Shown: positions 10,601 through 22,585 of the stretch, piece after piece
How positions within the stretch are numbered: the first letter of the stretch is position 1
Layout: every line of letters begins with the position of its first letter
Assembly (NCBI GenBank): GCA_004794655.1
Contig: SMMW01000554.1
Span: forward strand, 9,508,501 to 9,572,500
Source: Marisa cornuarietis
Taxonomy: Eukaryota > Mollusca > Gastropoda > Architaenioglossa > Ampullariidae
DNA: 64,000 nucleotides
Direction: 5' to 3'
Program-made: the position numbers and the translations under genes
Notes under the pieces: model-generated
Databases searched by the model: none
The model's input: the letters and a program-made list of their open reading frames with translations, nothing else
What the model was told of the DNA's origin: nothing

Positions 10601-13330
10601 CTGCAGTACTGGCTGATATTTAAGTTTATATATTTATACTTATAAGAAAACAGAAGTTCTTTGAAAAGTATATGTTAAAAAGATGTGGAGTGATCTATGT
10701 GGCATTGTCAGGGTCAGCATCTAATGAGAAATGGAAAACTGATGTGATGTGGCCAAGAAGGCGTATAATATCTACAACAAACAGAAATTAGTTCAGTCTC
10801 TCTCTCTCGTTTCCCTTTCAAAACACAATTCTTCACAGTTTGCTGTTTTTTATGTCCTCTTCTTTGTCATTGTCTTTATCTAGGCCTATATACATAAGTT
10901 TTCAGTGCGTGTGTGTGCGTGTGAACTTACGCGTGTACGTATGTGAGTAAACGAGCGAGAGAGCGGTTCGGAAGGAGGGAGAGCGTGAATTAGGTCCAGT
11001 CTTTCCTATTCATACTTCTTAGGTATAAAGTTTATTTTCAGCTATGAAATCAAGACTTTTCATCTGCTCGCCATCCGCATTCAGCACTGTGATTCCACTG
11101 TTATCGTACTTCGTTTGTAAACAAAACCCAACGCCAACCCTTAACGAAAGAAAGTTGTCACATGTCAGAAGGATAATAAGTTTACGCAGTAATTGGTCCA
11201 TTCATCACATGGTCTGCTAGACTGCTTCCGGAGAAACCCGAGGGTTTATGTACGATGGTGGGATGAAACAATTTGCGCAGAGGGGGGGGGGGAGCCTGAA
11301 AAGGATTGGTGCTGCCAGCTAACGCGTGTGATGGGTCGATTATGAAGAGACGCTGGTCTGTAGTTCAGCTGCGAGTGATGACAGTAACCCATTATCTCTA
11401 AAGTGGAAATGACGCCCCACCAAGTCCGCGTTAGACTCTCCCCGCGGTCCCCTTGACTGGCACGGTCAGGTGCCCACGACAATGTAGTAAGACTATTTTA
11501 TTTTTAAATCTTAGTTTCTAGCCAAAGAAGAGTACACCAGGCAACCAAGTGACTGACTTCTCGATCAGGAGCTATAACCACCAGTCGTTGCATTGGAAAA
11601 TTGCAGTTTGAATGCCCTGATTTCGTGTTTACAGACTCTGTATATTATCCATCCTCTTCAACAGTCTTGCCTCACGTTTAAAATACATGTAAAATTTACT
11701 TTTGGAATACTATACATTTTAACACATTTTAAACTATACATATGAAATTCATTTAATAAAAAAATGTAAAGCTTTATTTATTTGAAAGTCTCCTCTGTGT
11801 TAAATGCGTATGGTATACATAGTCTTAATTTAATTCTATAGAATATTTTACTCGTTGAGGTTATTTAGAAAGACAGTCATCGAAATTCTGCGACTCTTTC
11901 ACAGTTTATTTGAAACGAATTGGTGTTTTGATACAAATTAATGTCTTCGTTTTATTCAATTGTTGCGTACATTGTTTCCCACTGTTCTGAACCAACAAAT
12001 GTATATACTTAACTTGCAGTATGTCTGAACTGATGCAGCATAGGATTGTTACAAAACTTTATGTCGAAAAAATTGTGTCTATTATTGTTTTCAATCGTTT
12101 AAAAATAGTAGCCGTACGAATAAAAAGTAGAGCAGTCCTCCAATCTCTCTTGAGAGAGTAACTGTGTTTTAAAATTTTACTAATTTTTATAGTTTCTGAA
12201 AATTATTTGTTTCCACTGTTTTAACCAGATCAAATCAGTGACGTGGAAAAGCGAGATAGGAGATAATTTTTATGGGCAATGGCCTACAGTGTTACTTTTT
12301 TCGAAAAACGTAAGAGAGGGAAGGGAGACGGGGCAAATCGATGATTTGAGTTAAGGGCTCTTCACAAGAGCAGTTCGAATGGACATACAAGCCTCAATTA
12401 CAGAGAACTGAAGCCGACAGGGGGACGAGTGGTGGTAGAAACTCGGACCCGCCGTCTGCGACGTTTATAAGGTGGATAAACGGAACAGTCGACGGGAATG
12501 GCCTCCCCGGAATTGGGTGTGAAGACGTGGCAGCCGGTAGAGGGCGTTTTGTTGTCGTCTGCCGATACCCTTGTCAGTTTGGATCTCGTGTCAGCGGTCT
12601 ATCCTCACAGACATAATGATCAATTTAAAGAGGATATAATTAGATTTAAAAGTTCTGGAGGAAAGAAAAACTGCTGAAGTTCGTCGATCGGATGTGGTTC
12701 AAATGACCAAGCGAGTCTAAGTACGGCTAGTTTGTTTTATGGTAACAACTTGTAATTTGTGTTTATAGATTTACAAATAATTTATTACGTGAATTTATCT
12801 AAATAAGCGGTCGTTGTATTTTAAATGTGTGTCAAAATATTATAGAGCACAAAGGATCAAGTAGTAGTAGAGTTCTTTTAAATGAATGCAGGTGGATGTA
12901 CCAAAAGTACCGAAAACACTTTTCCAGTTTCTGCTGCGAGATCAGCTATGTTCCTTTACCTAAGTGTTTGAATCATGTCTCACAGATTTGGCAGACGCCT
13001 TTGTTTCTTAGATATCAAATGCAGTCCATTTTACAACACACGAAGACACCATATATTTACGTTGAACGTTCACATGAGTAAACAACAACTACAATAGCTT
13101 GTCATTTGTGTATAATAGATCCATAAAAATGAATTTCCTTGAGTCGTTAATTTTTATTATTAGAGATAAATCGAAAAGTGCCACCCTCAGGGTTGCATGT
13201 AGCTCACAATGCAAACTCCGTTTTACATTAGGTATATTTTTTATGCAAGCATGTGGGAAATGGTAGATTTTACCATCCAGTTCAATGTCAGGAACACACG
13301 GGACGTACAGACGGGTCACATACAACACAC
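7641..13330. other. Intergenic, no gene recognised
   Basis: Stop codons are frequent in all frames and no recognisable exon is present. A 19-base poly(T) at 8134-8152 could be the A-tail of a minus-strand retroposed sequence. Locally CpG-richer patches occur near 8700-8960 and 9960-10140. A run of G sits at 10407 and another at 11282. The open frame at 9853-10212 has no conserved motif. Confidence 0.4.
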
Positions 13331-13833
13331 ACTGTCCACACGGCGTTCCTCACGTGATCTTTCACACAACAAAGTACTAAGACCTGTACGTGGGTTCCTA
13401 TATCTCTATAATTCTTCGTCGGGTCGTGTTTATTTTCTAAAGGTAACCTCACAATTCAAAAATTTCAAATATTTTTCCCACTCTCAACGAATTTCAAATA
13501 ATTTTACATCAACATATCTCGCAACTAATTAATGTCTACGTAAACCCTTTTAATAATATAAATATCTCTAGTCAATATATGACAACAAGCAGGGATCAAT
13601 ATATGACAATAATCAAGCAGGAATATCCTTTCAACAACGTAGATGTCTCTCAACCTTCCAATCAATTGTCGCTAAGCATCTTTCCTTTCTATTAGTCGAA
13701 CTTCCTTCCAATGTTCAGCAACAGTTTCTCAGAAAGTAAATGACCAAAACACACTGTCAACGTTAGGTCAGAACACACGCACTCACAGATATAAACTTGC
13801 CTGTAATACTCCTCCTTGAAACTATACCGAAAT

Positions 13834-14078
13834 ACACAGCACTGTGAATCTCCAAAGCACACAACAATTACTCCCTATAACAGAATCCTCCAGCAGACAC
13901 ACAGAAACTGGTTAAACTCTTCAAACACCAGCAATACTCCGATTATCAGAATCCACCAGCAGACACACAGCAACTGGGGGATCTCTCCAAACACACAGCA
14001 ATACTCCAATTATCAGAATCCACCAGAAGACACAGCAACTGGGGAATCTCTCCAAACACATAGCAATACTCCAAACGC
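13834..14078. repeat. Minisatellite, 65-67-bp unit, about 3.6 copies
   Basis: Units begin at 13865, 13932, 13999 and 14064 with CAATACTCC and contain CCACCAGCAGACACACAG. The two central units are nearly identical and the outer ones are diverged. The array produces a repetitive open frame on the plus strand that I do not take as a gene. Confidence 0.85.
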
Positions 14079-14466
14079 AGACCACCTTTTCTTTTTTCTC
14101 CAACCTTCTCTCAACGCCGGTTCTCACACACTCCCTCAGCAGACGACCTCTCCTCTCTCTCCCAATCTCCCAGACGACACCTGACGTCATTCCTCCTTTT
14201 ACGTCATGCGTCCTAAACCATACTCCAAACGTACATTCAAGGGTCACTATCCCTGCTGCTTAAAACAAACAAAGGCGTTAACTCCATTTCTAACATTCCT
14301 TAAGTCACACGCTTTTTCTGCTTTCAACACACAACACACTCTCAACCTGTCAGGGCTATATCCACGATCTCTGACATTCAGGAGGCGTTCATTCACTCAG
14401 TATCAACCCCATCAACTTAATTACTCTTTCTGGAGAGGCGAAAAACCACTTCTGATTGCTTGGATT

Positions 14467-14474
14467 TTATAGGG
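14467..14474 (-). promoter_or_regulatory. TATA-box-like motif on the minus strand
   Basis: CTATAAAATCC on the minus strand lies upstream (in that orientation) of the minisatellite segment. It could be the promoter of a repeat element or non-coding transcript that covers 14.4-13.3 kb. No coding sequence supports it. Confidence 0.2.
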
Positions 14475-14772
14475 AGTGCCACGATCTTACGTCACAAGGC
14501 AGAGATGCCAATCTGGGAATCCCATGCCTTGACAAAAAATCTCATCCATTAACACTCTTGATTCTGCACTCTGAGCCTTAATATCAGACTATTTCTTATC
14601 ATGCATGTTCTACGCATCTCTCTCTCTAGGAAGGAATTTGAACTAAACACCAATAATAACAATTATAATTAAAATGATTTTTATCAATTTGTATTTTTTT
14701 TATTTTATTAAAATATTTTCAGAATATTCAGCCTCGCTTCAATAGTTATTTTAAAAATTGCACAAAGACAGT

Positions 14773-15022
14773 GGGCCAGTTGCACAACACATTTCTAATT
14801 TTAAACACTTTTAAGCCTGACATCTATTTAGATAATCAGTGCACACCGCAATTGTAGAATTTTTAAAACTAAAACTGTTTTAAGTAAGATAAAGTTGTTT
14901 AAGTATGACTTTCCGTCGTGTTAGCACAATTTTTTCTTGTGCAATGCTTCTAAACGGCAAAGAAGAGATTTTGCTTCTTTAGAACAGTTTTAAGGCTTAG
15001 AAACATGTTGTGCAACTGGGCC
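14773..15022. mobile_element. 250-bp MITE with GGGCC(C)AGTTGCACAACA termini, Harbinger-like
   Basis: The left end GGGCCAGTTGCACAACA and the reverse complement of the right end, GGCCCAGTTGCACAACA, are near-identical terminal inverted repeats. AGT flanks both sides directly, a 3-base target duplication as expected for PIF/Harbinger. There is no transposase. Superfamily assignment is an inference from TIR start and duplication length. Confidence 0.7.
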
Positions 15023-16639
15023 AGTAGCTTTATAACAACATTTAATATTAGATTTTTATCAAAATGACTGGTCCAGATGAAAGATTTCCGCGAGCTCTCA
15101 CGTGTATTATATATCATACTGAGGCGGACGACCCAAGGGGCGTAGCCGTCACCGAATTTCTTTTTCTTGAGGACAGTACATCGTTTTACCTGTAAGTGTG
15201 CTAAACTTATTTTTCCCCACTTTGTGCTTGCTTTATTTCAACGAACTAAATTCTGGGGGTGGACATTAAATAGAAAGTCAACGTGGATTTAGTCCATCAA
15301 TGAAGTCAGCAAGCAATTCCTCAAGCAATCAATCAGTCATGATCGGTCGAAAGGTTATGTATGGTGTTTTCGAAGGTACTACCCATAAGTTTAGACAATG
15401 AAAAAAAAAAGAATCAACGTTTGACTAAGTTGTTTTAACATGATAGTAAGTTATATATATATAAAAACTTGCCAAACCTAGTCAAACGCTCGTCCATATT
15501 TGTCCGATTAAATCGACTTAAAACGGCGTGTCATTACTGTTCTTTCATGTCTCAAAGTCGGGACAGTTCTAGGTATATGTTATAATTGAAAGAACAGTAC
15601 TCTGCTGGTTTTGATATTGATGAGGAAATCCGATGGTTCTTTTAAAAAATGTAATGCTCAAGTGAAGAAAAATTTTGAAGAGATCTAAAAGTCATAGTCT
15701 AATTTCGGAAGGGGTGGAGAGGGAAATGAAACGAGAAAACATAGTTTCAAATTCTCTATAGACATCGAATTCTTGCCGGTGTCGGCCAGAGACAGCAGCA
15801 AATTAAAAGCATGAGACTATTAAATAAAACATTCACCTGATCATCAGTTATATTTCCAGTTTCTTTTTTTAAAAAAACCCTCAGAAACTACGCAGTTATA
15901 GCTCTCCAGTAAACTTTAGAACTTACAGCATCAGCAACATCAGTAATAATTGTCTAGAAAGTAAGTGCCACAGCAAAAAACAAAAGCAAGCAAATAAAAA
16001 AACAACACTAACACAAGTTAGTGACTCTCCAACAAATGACGTCTCGTCGTCATCGTACAGCAAAACATCAACGACCCTTCTTTGTGCCTAGCCTCAAAAG
16101 ACATGAAGTTGAAGGTGCAAAAACTGCCATTAACAGTACATTGTGCGTCACAGCCTTGAGTGCAGTGCCCAAGTCGCTCGAACTCGCCAACCTTGAAGGG
16201 ATCGTTAAAGAGCCCAGCTCTCGTCCCGTAAATCTCTGCAAAGGAGTTGCACGCTCGTACGTCGCTCTGACAATCAGCAATCAAAGGGTTCCTAAAGTCA
16301 TTCTTGTCACTTCTTACCCTCGAAAGAAAACGGCAGCCACTTTGGTTTCCAAGCAACGGCGATTTGCCTTGTTTTCTCCTGTGTTGTCTTGATCATTTTG
16401 CACCAGAGGTCTGAGTTCCGTATCCCGCTGAGGTAACGCTTCAGAAGAAGCTTCCTTTTACCTCTTTGTACTTTGGCGTCGCTGTGTGTTGCTAGAACTC
16501 TGTTTCACATAAAGCTTCCTCGGCAAATGCTCGTCGATCTTGGAGTGAGCGAGTCGAGTATACGTCTCTAGTGCTCTAATAAGAACTTTGATGTTAAAAT
16601 CTGTCTCTTGTGGGTTTTTAATTTTTACGATGTCATATT
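15023..16639. other. Intergenic, no gene recognised
   Basis: No known domain was found. Around 16020-16390 both strands stay open for more than 110 codons in overlapping frames, but none of the translations contains a motif I recognise and no splice signals bound them well. Confidence 0.35.
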
Positions 16640-16735
16640 TATATCACTTGGGGGTTTTTGTCCCAAAACATTTTAGAATAGGATATAGCCTTAGTTGCTG
16701 GCACGGCGTTAAACAAAAACAAACAAACAAACTAA
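16640..16735 (+). repeat. SINE/retroposon 3' tail
   Basis: GATATAGCCTTAGTTGCTGG followed by CACGGCGTTAAAC and an (ACAAACAA)n tail resembles the 3' end of SINE/LINE families frequent in mollusc genomes. The 5' boundary is not visible. Confidence 0.4.
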
Positions 16736-16769
16736 GTATCCCACTTCCCATCCCTCCTAAAACAAGTAA

Positions 16770-17412
16770 ATGTTATCCCAATTCATAAACCAGGTGACGT
16801 GGGACTCCTACAAACCAATCTCGATTCTCTTATCACTCTCCAGACCCTTGGAAAAACACATCCCTACTCACCTTCAAATTCACCTTATAAAACATAAACT
16901 TCTTCATACCAATCAATCTGGATTTTAACCCAAACACTCTTGCCACACGGGACTAACATCTACAGCAGTGGTAAACTGTAGTTAAGCAAAATAAACGATA
17001 ATAGATATTCTGCAGCCCTTTTGTAGACTTGTTAAAGCCTTTGACGTAGCTGACCTTGATCTGCTAATTACAAAATTAGAACTTTACAAGCTTAGTAGCT
17101 TAGTAACCAGTTTCTCAAATCCTTTGTCTCGAACAGAACACAGAGAGTTAAGGACCAAATGTCGGATTCTCTTTAAGTAAAATTCGGCGTTGCACAAGAC
17201 TCAATATTAGGTCCTCTTCTATTCTGTCTACCTCAGTGTTTTCCCCTTCATATTTACCAATTACGTTAAATTTTTGCTGACGACACAACAATACATGTAT
17301 GGCACAAACAATCTGAACCACTTGCGGGTCTCCTGCAAAATGCCGACGAGCTTCAAAATCTTTAATTAATCTCTTGCAAAGACCTCCTATCCAACGTAAA
17401 CGCCCATTACTA
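16770..17412 (+). pseudogene. Decayed LINE reverse transcriptase (L2/CR1-type)
   Basis: With several frameshifts and stops, the plus strand reads through the palm and fingers of a non-LTR reverse transcriptase. Visible in order are IHKPGD, YKPISILLSLSRPLEKHI, LLHTNQSGF followed by PKHSCHTGLT, motif A as KAFDVADLDLLITKLELY, QDSILGPLLFCL, and motif C as FADDTTIHVW. The order and spacing are those of the L2/CR1/Rex group. At least three in-frame stops make it inactive. The endonuclease and 3' end are not recognisable. Confidence 0.85.
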
Positions 17413-20400
17413 ATAACGAAAAAAAAACCCTTCCACTTGTGATTTTATTGACAACTTTTGCTCTATTGCTTCATTTAAGTCAAGCTTATTAATGCATAGC
17501 GTCAATATAGTGAACTAGTGAGACACTCTTACTGTAGGTGTCCTTTTCCTAACTTGACAGGTTGACAGCGCATGTTCCGCACTTGGCCACGACGTTTTGA
17601 GCGCAGATAGGTAAAACTTGCAGTGGTGCCGCCGCTAAACGACTCTTTCAATCGCTTCTCTCTCTCCTCCCTGTCTATGTCTATGGCTTTTGATCTCGCA
17701 TAGAATACTCAACAGTTACGATATTGTACATTTTTTTTCAGTATGGTAGAAATATCTCGAAATTTCGTCAGCGTCTTTAATGTTTTTTTCAACTTTGGAG
17801 CAACCTCTGAAACCAACGAAGGGAGAAAAGAAACACGAACAAATAAACATGATTCGTAGCAACGTACTCCAGCCATCGTCCGTGACCGATAGGAATATTC
17901 ATTTTCGATTTAGTGAGGATTGAACAAACGGTTTGGAATTGCACAGGTTTTAATCGCAGCTATACGCGCGCGTGTATATGAACACATCGTCACTCTCTGC
18001 TTTATTTATTTAAATAATAAGTCCTACAAAGGGAGGTTGCTGAGAATATCAGAGCAAACTGGGAGAGTTACCGAAGAGTTGGATGAGGATTAAGGTGGGA
18101 AGCAGCGCCAGAATGCTCTGCCACAGATCAGTGCAGACTTTCACCACGGTTCAGGCACAGCAGCACGATCGCACGAAGATTGTTCCATTCCAGTGAGGCA
18201 CGCTTGGCACCTCCACTTACCTTGTTTCTTTTCCGCCTTTGAGTCGCTGGCGTGGCCAGACCGCGGCAGACGAGAGGGGCCCCTGTTGTGACAGCGGGTG
18301 ATGGGGAAGTTAATTAACTGTGTGATTGCCAATTGCCTCCCTTAGAGTTAGCATTCTTTACCTGCTAATGATGGCAAGCAGTTGGTCGTCTGTTTGGTGC
18401 AAAGTTTTGATCCTTGGTCTTCTGGGTCTTTCACGGAGAAAGTTATCTAAAAAGTATTATAGTACTGTATTACCTGACGACATCATTTGGTCATATCAGG
18501 AAGATGAAAAGCAGTATTTCTCGCCACTGTGAATATTGAAATGAAGACGACATCGACTTCGTCGATCATAAAAGGGTGTCGAAGGTTTAAGCAGACCTAG
18601 ATGAACTTAATTTTAGGTTAACACTCTGGTTGTATGTTGCAGCAGTTATATATTCTTGTTACCTTGGTGTATGATATTTTGATCTTCCATATTGTGGTAA
18701 ATCAGAACTTCCAAAATTGACAGTCTTGTCACCACTGTAGTGAGAATCAAAAGTTTCAGATCTCGTCTCGGGACACTGTATGTGACACCTCTCTTGCAAG
18801 GCTGGCCGTTGAAGTTATTTCCCGGCTTCCAACCCCCATCCTTCCCTACATCCGCCATCAAGTGCGAGATCGCCTCGAGATGGAAGCACTCTCCTGCCAA
18901 CGTATGGCAAGTACCACTTTAAAACAGCAAGCAATTAAGTGCGGAAAAACTTTTTTTATAAATACTCATAAATACTTTGATTTTAAGGTAGGAATTATAC
19001 ATATATTGTTTGACAAGTAAATAAATTTGCAATAAGGAAAGAACTGAAAATAAATTGAAACTCGAAGAGCCCGTAATGGTTGAAACCTCAGTGTCTCAAC
19101 TTGGTCCTTTCTTTTGTTTCTGCTTTCTGTTTTAGTTTTAGGTTAGCCAAAAATTGGCCGCCAACATCGTTTCTGGGGCAAGTGGCCTAGTGCAAAAGGG
19201 AGAGAAACGAATATTCGGTAGGTAGGCGCAGTAATTCCGACAGTCACGCTCGGCATTCATTAGACCAATCAAATGCTCGTTGACAAGACTCTCTGCACCT
19301 GATGACATCAGCCACGCTACGTCTCGCGCAAGGCTCGATGGGTATGCGTGGAAAACGTGCATCTTGCTCGTGTATGACATGGCTCGCAGTCTCGTGCCGG
19401 CGCCCCGGACGCGACCTGATCAGCCAGATGCCCAGCACGTGCTTTTTCCCTCCCTTTCTCTTCTTTTTTTCCCAGTTAGCTCCGGAGTTTCTTTGTTTTT
19501 TTCCCAGAATTTTTCGTATCTTTAAGTTTTTGCATGGTGCATTTGTCCCTGATTTGTTGTGCTTTATTACTCTCCTGCTAAGCAGTGTTTTATTTGGCTC
19601 TGTATTTACTGTTGGAACCTGAAAAATTATGCTTAGTACAAATGTATAGCATTGAGGCTGTTCTCGTATCGCCTTTCAGATACTGTCTAACGTAATCGGT
19701 GAATCCGTATTTAAACAGAACAACATCAACAACAAACCCAGTAAACTTGCTCTTCCAAAGAGCAGTAACGATTGACTGTTGCATGATAAATGGCGAAGAA
19801 GAAAAAAGGTGCTAAGTAGGTGAAGACTTACGGTGTTTTACACTAGAGACACTAAGTGTATAGATGAGAGCGTTTCCACCAAGCCTGACAACACAGGTGG
19901 AAAATACTGTGAAAAAAACTACTAATCCACATGTCACTCAGCAATAGGCCTGCGACATCGAGGGCTGTCATTATTACCAAGAAGACACTCTCGGTCAGAG
20001 CGTTTTTAATAAGCCGGATCTTTTTTGCTCTCTCTCTCTGGAAACCAAGAGCAGTAAATTAGCGCATACCTGCTTGTGTGCACGCTTGTGTGGGTGAGTG
20101 GGTGGGTGGGGAGGAAGAGTATATCGAATTTTACAGAAAGGAAAAGAGAAACGTTTTCAGGGGTGACGTCTTTATTTCATCTAAACTAGAAGTACTTCAC
20201 GAATGTCTTCAACTTTAGCCTGACGTCCGAACGTATTGTCTTTAAACCAAGTCACCTTCACAAATGACGTCTCAAAGAAAGACACGAGTGCGAATTAATG
20301 ATAATGACGAAGCACTGCTGATGTGTGAGGTGACACTGACTGAGGACACAGCGCCACCGTGCGGAAACAGCAAGAGTTGCTCCGCCTGCTTCCATCAAGG

Positions 20401-20969
20401 AGACTGTCATATCTCGAATTGCGGGCGAAGCAAGGGAGATACCTAGCATTCAGCCAGCGATGTCAGAGAGTTGCGGTGGCAATTAGCTGACGAGGACTAA
20501 CGGGCGGTGCGCACGCGTTCCAGGAAGAGGGCAAGCACGTGCAAGCCGTATTGTGCCACTTGGAACTTGCAGAGCGATCAAACAAGTGCGTTTTATGGCG
20601 GCTGCAGACATAGCTTTAGGAGAGATGTCTAAAAGAGATGGCCAAAAAGACTTTGTCCGCGATGACACGGATACGTCATATTTTGGCGCTCTATTTTGCC
20701 GAGAACCATGTTCCTGAAGCGAACACAACGCCTGTGAAAACTGTATAGCGTAGGCTGGTCTTCGCGCGTTTAAGAGTCATGGGTAACTAGTTGGTGCACG
20801 TGACGTGTGCGTGTTGCGCGCGCGCTTCTGTGTGTGTTTAAAAGACAAAGCGATGAAAGAGGAACGACTGCAAAAGATTTAGAGCAGCTGAATGCAGTAA
20901 TCAGCTAGGCAGATAGTGCATGAATTTTCATGGTGGATTAGAACTTTCCCGTCAGCGCAGTTTTTCGTA

Positions 20970-21063
20970 TGTGCATGTGCAACGCATCTAAATGGCAATA
21001 GGAGCAATTTCTAAATTTGCTTTTCAGAAAAGTTTTATTTTTTAAGAATATGTTGTGCAACTA
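20970..21063 (+). mobile_element. Degraded partial copy of the 14.8-kb MITE
   Basis: The sequence TGTGCAACGCATCTAAATGG, then GAAAAGTTTTA and a terminal TATGTTGTGCAACT, follows the right half of the element at 14773-15022 in the same order, with substitutions and small gaps. Confidence 0.55.
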
Positions 21064-21257
21064 ATCTCAGAACAAAGGGATGTTTTATTTTTAAAATTTA
21101 CAAAATTAACAATTTGCACCGCAACGGCGAGCGACGAGGGCTTGTTGCTAAAGCTCTATATGTAAATTATTCTCTCTACGTGAATGTACTTTTGACTATG
21201 TACACTTGGCGTATCTGCGTGTGTGACGTGTAAGTGGCTCAGTTATCCTAGGCTCCT

Positions 21258-21340
21258 CTTGATTAAGAGAGGAGCTTTCGTTTATCCAAGCGGTAAAGAG
21301 ATATCATGAGACTTGTAATGCATTTAAAATCTTCATGTCC
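21258..21340 (+). repeat. Dispersed repeat, copy 1
   Basis: This copy shares ATGAGACTTGTAATGCATT and the flanking GATTAAGAGAGGA...AAAGAGAT pattern with a second copy near 25.2 kb. The two are roughly 70% alike by eye. The family is unknown. Confidence 0.55.
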
Positions 21341-22189
21341 TCGAACTTGAGAGACGCAGCAGTTAAGGCTGGAGTAGTTCTGTGTTGTTCTTAATCTTTC
21401 TCACAAAGTGTTTTTTTTTTCTTTTTTTTTTGCGTTTTAGTTCTTTCCCTTTAAGCACAGATTATTCAAGAACGGCGGTTACGTCACTTGGAAGTGGAAT
21501 CATCAAAGGACAATAATCGCGTACACCACGAACATGGGAGAAACAAATGAATAACAAGTCTAAGCGACCAGTACGTCACTTAGGCAGCGAACACATGGTT
21601 AATGCAATCACTAATCTAAGCTGTTTACACTTTATAATCATTTTCCTGCTTCGTGTTCACCATGCATTTAGCGTGTAGTGATGTGTTGTGTAACTGACCC
21701 TGCAGAGCCCGTTTGTAGTTATCCTTGATCTGTGCCATTGTCTTATTATTTGTGTATAAGTGTGGAGATGGAAGAACAAATTATCTAAGACCAAAAACAC
21801 CGAAAACACTCTCCACCCCACTCTCCAACCTCCTTTCCAAGAAAAAGGGAAAGAATATATCAACAAAGAAGGCAAAGAAAGAAGAAGACAGTAAGGCCTC
21901 TTTCCTTCCATACAAATGAATTTTTATTTCGATTTGTCTATATTTGTACATCGAGAATTATAGCAGGTTTATTTTTCCTTTCTCATTTAGTAACCAGCGC
22001 TCTTTTCTTCACCACGTTAAGTGGCATGCATGTTGCACCTAGTCTGTATGCATAATAGGTAAAGGCAGTCCCGTAACTTCTCGGTCGTTGGAGAATGAGG
22101 CATTTATCTCAAGACTAGGTGTTTGTTTTTTTTAGGGCAGTGCTCATCTTTTGTCTCTCACAGCCCTTCCGTCCTCAATTTCAATTGTC

Positions 22190-22310
22190 CATTCAGGAGC
22201 TGGCAGCTGGGGGAGGGATGAAAATGCTGCTCTTAACGGGTATCAAACCGGCTAGTACCCCTGCTTCCGGTGTTCTATCCACTCGGCTATCCACTTTCCG
22301 TTCTGTATAT
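22190..22310 (-). repeat. tRNA-derived SINE, minus strand
   Basis: On the minus strand, TAGCCGAGTGG is a perfect A box and GGTTTGATACCC a near-perfect B box, about 50 bases apart. The sequence does not fold into a full tRNA cloverleaf by inspection, so a SINE head is more likely than a tRNA gene. Confidence 0.6.
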
Positions 22311-22462
22311 TGCACACTTATGTCTGAAGCACTGCTACAAACCTCGAACAAATGGTCTTATCAAAATTGTCTTTCTCCTTACATTTAGCTATTTTACAGT
22401 GGTCTTATATATAAATATCTCTATGTGTGTATCCAAAAACACACACGCGGGCACACTCGCGC

Positions 22463-22585
<123 letters not shown>

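Larger units (their letters stand above)
17413..22189. other. Intergenic, no gene recognised
   Basis: No protein family was recognised. CpG-bearing patches occur near 19140-19440 (with a CCAAT box) and 20480-20830. A decayed MITE copy and one member of a dispersed repeat pair lie here and are listed separately. Confidence 0.4.

Noticed and set aside
13816..14184. Repetitive protein with Asn/Thr/Ser-rich units
   Set aside because: Open frame follows the minisatellite; unit lengths of 65 and 67 bases are not multiples of three, so the frame is not maintained as a protein repeat.
16018..16392. Overlapping open frames above 110 codons on both strands
   Set aside because: No recognisable motif in either translation, no good splice sites, and opposite-strand openness points to composition.
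18646..18922. Protein-like translations on both strands near 18.8 kb
   Set aside because: Several frames look plausible at once, none matches a known family, and no splice structure supports one.
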